Source of the DNA: Halobacteroides halobius DSM 5150
GTDB lineage: Bacteria > Bacillota > Halanaerobiia > Halobacteroidales > Halobacteroidaceae
Direction: 5' to 3'
DNA: 64,000 nucleotides
Assembly (NCBI RefSeq): GCF_000328625.1
Contig: NC_019978.1
Coordinates: forward strand, 2,294,001 to 2,358,000
Below are positions 62,060-64,000 of the stretch, one piece after another. The notes beneath the pieces were generated by a model, which ran no database searches, was not told where the DNA came from, and saw only the letters and a list, made by a program, of their open reading frames with translations. Each line of letters opens with the position of its first letter. The first letter of the stretch is position 1. Position numbers and translations under genes: made by a program.

Positions 62060-64000
62060 CTAAATAAATAAGCTCATATTTGATTGGTCAGCAGAGTTTA
62101 AGAAAGTAGCTACTCCACCAACTTCAACTCCATCAATTAATTCTTCTTTTTGAATACCTAGCATATCCATCGTCATCTGGCAAGCAACTAATCTAACTCC
62201 ATTCTCTTGAGCTTGCTTCATTAATGATTCTAAAGAATCCACTCCTTTATTCTCCATTACATTTCTAATCATCTTAGGGCCCATGCCAAACATATTCATA
62301 TTTGATAGTGGTAACTCTTTACTACCTTGGGGCATCATCTTGCCAAACATCTGATCCATAAGTCCCTTATCTACATCTATATCTTGATTCTTCCGTAAGA
62401 CATTAAGCCCCCAGAAAGTAAAGAATAAGGTAACATCTTTACCCATTGAAGCTGCACCATTAGCTATGATAAAGGAAGCTATTGCTTTATCTAAACTACC
62501 TTCAAAGACAACCATTGTAGCACCATTTTTAGCTGGAGCACTTTGATTATTTCCTAAAGGTTGATCAGATTGACCTTTTTTAATCTCAGCTGTGAATTCA
62601 CTCCCTTGATTACCCGTAGTTAATAAAGTATTACCTGTGCTTTGACACCAGGCCTTAATATCAGCTGTAAACCCTGGATCAGTAGCTACAACTTCTAAAA
62701 TATCTCCATCATTAAGCTCTTGTAGCTTTTTAGAGACCTGCATGATTGGCCCTGGACACTGTAATCCACAGGCATCAAGCTTAACTCTTTCTCCTTCACT
62801 AGTAGCCATTTCTATTTCCTCCTCTGCTTGTTGTCCTTCTTCGGGGTTAGAAATACTAGCTAATTTATCCTGATTTGGTGTTGTAGAATCATCAACTACC
62901 TCATTTTGGTCCTTTTGAACTGCACTATATAGCTTATATCCACCAGCTAAGTTTTTAACATTATTAAATCCATTTTGTAACAAGATTCTAGTTGCAATAT
63001 AACCTCTTAATCCAACAGCACAATAAACTACTATTTCTTTATCTGAATCCAATTCATCTAATCTATCTCGCAACTGATTTAACGGAATATTTACTGAATT
63101 ATCTATCTTACCTAACTGTACTTCTATTTCTTCTCTAACATCTAAAATAATCGTCTCAGAATCTAAATCGGCAATTTCATGCCATTGAATAACATCCATC
63201 TTACCAGTTAAAATATTACCTGCTGTAAATCCAGCCATATTAACAGGATCTTTAGCTGAACCAAATGGTGGTGCATAAGCTAAATCTATATCTTGTAGAT
63301 CAAAAACTGTCTTTTCAAATCTAATTGCTGTAGCTAAAACATCAATTCGTTTATCTACTCCATCATATCCTATAGCCTGAGCTCCTAATAGCTTCCCGTC
63401 TTTAGGAGTGAAAAGAATCTTAAGCATTAATGGTACTGCACCAGGATAATAACCAGCGTGATTTTTCTTATTAATATAAGAAACCTGATAATCAATACCT
63501 GCTGCTTGAAGTTGCTTTTCATTATTTCCAGTAGCTCCTACTTCTAAATCGAAGACTTTGGCTATAGCAGTTCCTTGACTACCTTTAAATTTCTCCTTGT
63601 CTCCCACTAAATTATTAGCTACAATCCGACCTTGTTTATTAGCAGGTCCTGCTAGTGGAATATGGGCTGGTTGCCCAGTGATTACATCAGTTACTTCAAT
63701 AGCATCACCAATTGCATAGATCTTCTCATCAGAAGTTTGTAAATAATCATTAACCTTAATTGCTCTTGTTTGGCCAATCTCTAACCCTGCTTCTTCAGCC
63801 AATTTAGTATTAGGGCTAACTCCTGCTGACATAATAACTAAATCAGTTGTTAATTCAGTTCCATCCTGTAACTCAACTTTCTTTCTTTTATCTTGGTCTG
63901 CAAAGCCAGCTACTCCATTATCTAAATATAACTCAATCCCTTTCATCCGGAGATGATTATGAACTTGAGCTGCCATTTCTCTATCAATTGGCCCTAGAAC
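62060..64000 (-). CDS. CoA-disulfide reductase-type flavoprotein with rhodanese, TusA and DsrE domains, N-terminus cut by the window edge
   Basis: At least 646 residues are present and the frame is open to position 64000 (VLGPIDREMAAQ precedes the first in-window ATG), so the FAD-binding N-terminus is missing. Order: pyridine-nucleotide-disulfide oxidoreductase with the second FAD motif IYAIGDAIEV and dimerisation domain; rhodanese (about 270-360) with active Cys in VVYCAVGLRGY; an acidic linker; TusA with CGLQCPGPIMQV; and a C-terminal DsrE-like domain (MVVFEGSLDKAIASFIIANG). It is likely a reductase/relay for persulfide or polysulfide sulfur. Such architectures are known from anaerobes, with varied substrates. 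Confidence 0.9.
   Translation of the reverse strand, partial: VLGPIDREMAAQVHNHLRMKGIELYLDNGVAGFADQDKRKKVELQDGTELTTDLVIMSAGVSPNTKLAEEAGLEIGQTRAIKVNDYLQTSDEKIYAIGDAIEVTDVITGQPAHIPLAGPANKQGRIVANNLVGDKEKFKGSQGTAIAKVFDLEVGATGNNEKQLQAAGIDYQVSYINKKNHAGYYPGAVPLMLKILFTPKDGKLLGAQAIGYDGVDKRIDVLATAIRFEKTVFDLQDIDLAYAPPFGSAKDPVNMAGFTAGNILTGKMDVIQWHEIADLDSETIILDVREEIEVQLGKIDNSVNIPLNQLRDRLDELDSDKEIVVYCAVGLRGYIATRILLQNGFNNVKNLAGGYKLYSAVQKDQNEVVDDSTTPNQDKLASISNPEEGQQAEEEIEMATSEGERVKLDACGLQCPGPIMQVSKKLQELNDGDILEVVATDPGFTADIKAWCQSTGNTLLTTGNQGSEFTAEIKKGQSDQPLGNNQSAPAKNGATMVVFEGSLDKAIASFIIANGAASMGKDVTLFFTFWGLNVLRKNQDIDVDKGLMDQMFGKMMPQGSKELPLSNMNMFGMGPKMIRNVMENKGVDSLESLMKQAQENGVRLVACQMTMDMLGIQKEELIDGVEVGGVATFLNSADQSNMSLFI

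Overview
The window comes from an AT-rich, anaerobic, Gram-positive-type (Firmicutes) genome. The signs are: strong AGGAGG ribosome-binding sites with occasional GTG or TTG starts, a gatCAB operon, PcrA, AbrB, YerC, PrsW, an S-box (SAM-I) riboswitch, near-consensus sigma-A promoters with 17-bp spacers, and anaerobe proteins (a rubrerythrin-type diiron protein, bacteriohemerythrin, APS-reductase-type sulfur metabolism). A halophilic Halanaerobiales-type clostridium is my best guess, from overall gene style only. I see no rRNA, tRNA, CRISPR array, intact insertion sequence or prophage. The genes at both window edges are cut.

Layout. 1-11.8 kb is housekeeping: rlmD (cut), a flippase-like membrane protein, isocitrate dehydrogenase divergent from citrate synthase, gatCAB, cyclophilin, ligA, a TrkA-type potassium regulator and a rubrerythrin-type protein. 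12-19.4 kb holds Mn-pyrophosphatase, pcrA, a thioredoxin-fold protein lacking its CxxC, abrB, a COG2509 flavoprotein, PrsW and an unknown tail-anchored protein. 19.5-22.6 kb is metNIQ under a SAM riboswitch whose switching helices can be traced, plus a TSCPD protein. 22.7-32.2 kb is a sugar region: a DeoR regulator, a mannitol-type PTS operon (epimerase copy A, mtlD, EIIA, EIICB) and a pentose-phosphate operon (epimerase copy B, hxlB-like isomerase, transaldolase, transketolase). The two operons start with the same promoter-plus-epimerase segment, duplicated over about 810 bp without gaps. 32.3-37.1 kb is an iron-siderophore-type ABC importer with a short-chain dehydrogenase. 37.2-40.9 kb is a CadC/CadA metal-efflux pair with an internal CadC-type operator region, and an M23 peptidase.

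42.4-52.2 kb is the most interesting block, a nearly complete sulfate-to-homocysteine/cysteine locus: ATP sulfurylase, AprAB-type APS reductase, a sulfite reductase fused to a C-terminal TusA domain, a ThiS-like carrier ending in GGGALV, a ThiF-like adenylating enzyme, a JAMM peptidase, O-acetylhomoserine sulfhydrylase and cysteine synthase. It matches the protein-thiocarboxylate (HcyS/HcyF/HcyD/MetY/Sir) methionine route known from Wolinella succinogenes. Two adjacent large foldback elements (about 160 and 168 bp) sit in the middle of it.

52.2-64 kb holds a DUF389 membrane protein, YerC, a glucan phosphorylase with a LacI-type operator, a glutaredoxin, a chemoreceptor with an insertion at the signalling tip, bacteriohemerythrin, a stand-alone DICT sensor domain directly behind cofG-cofH (deazaflavin FO synthase), and a cut CoA-disulfide-reductase/rhodanese/TusA/DsrE multidomain protein.
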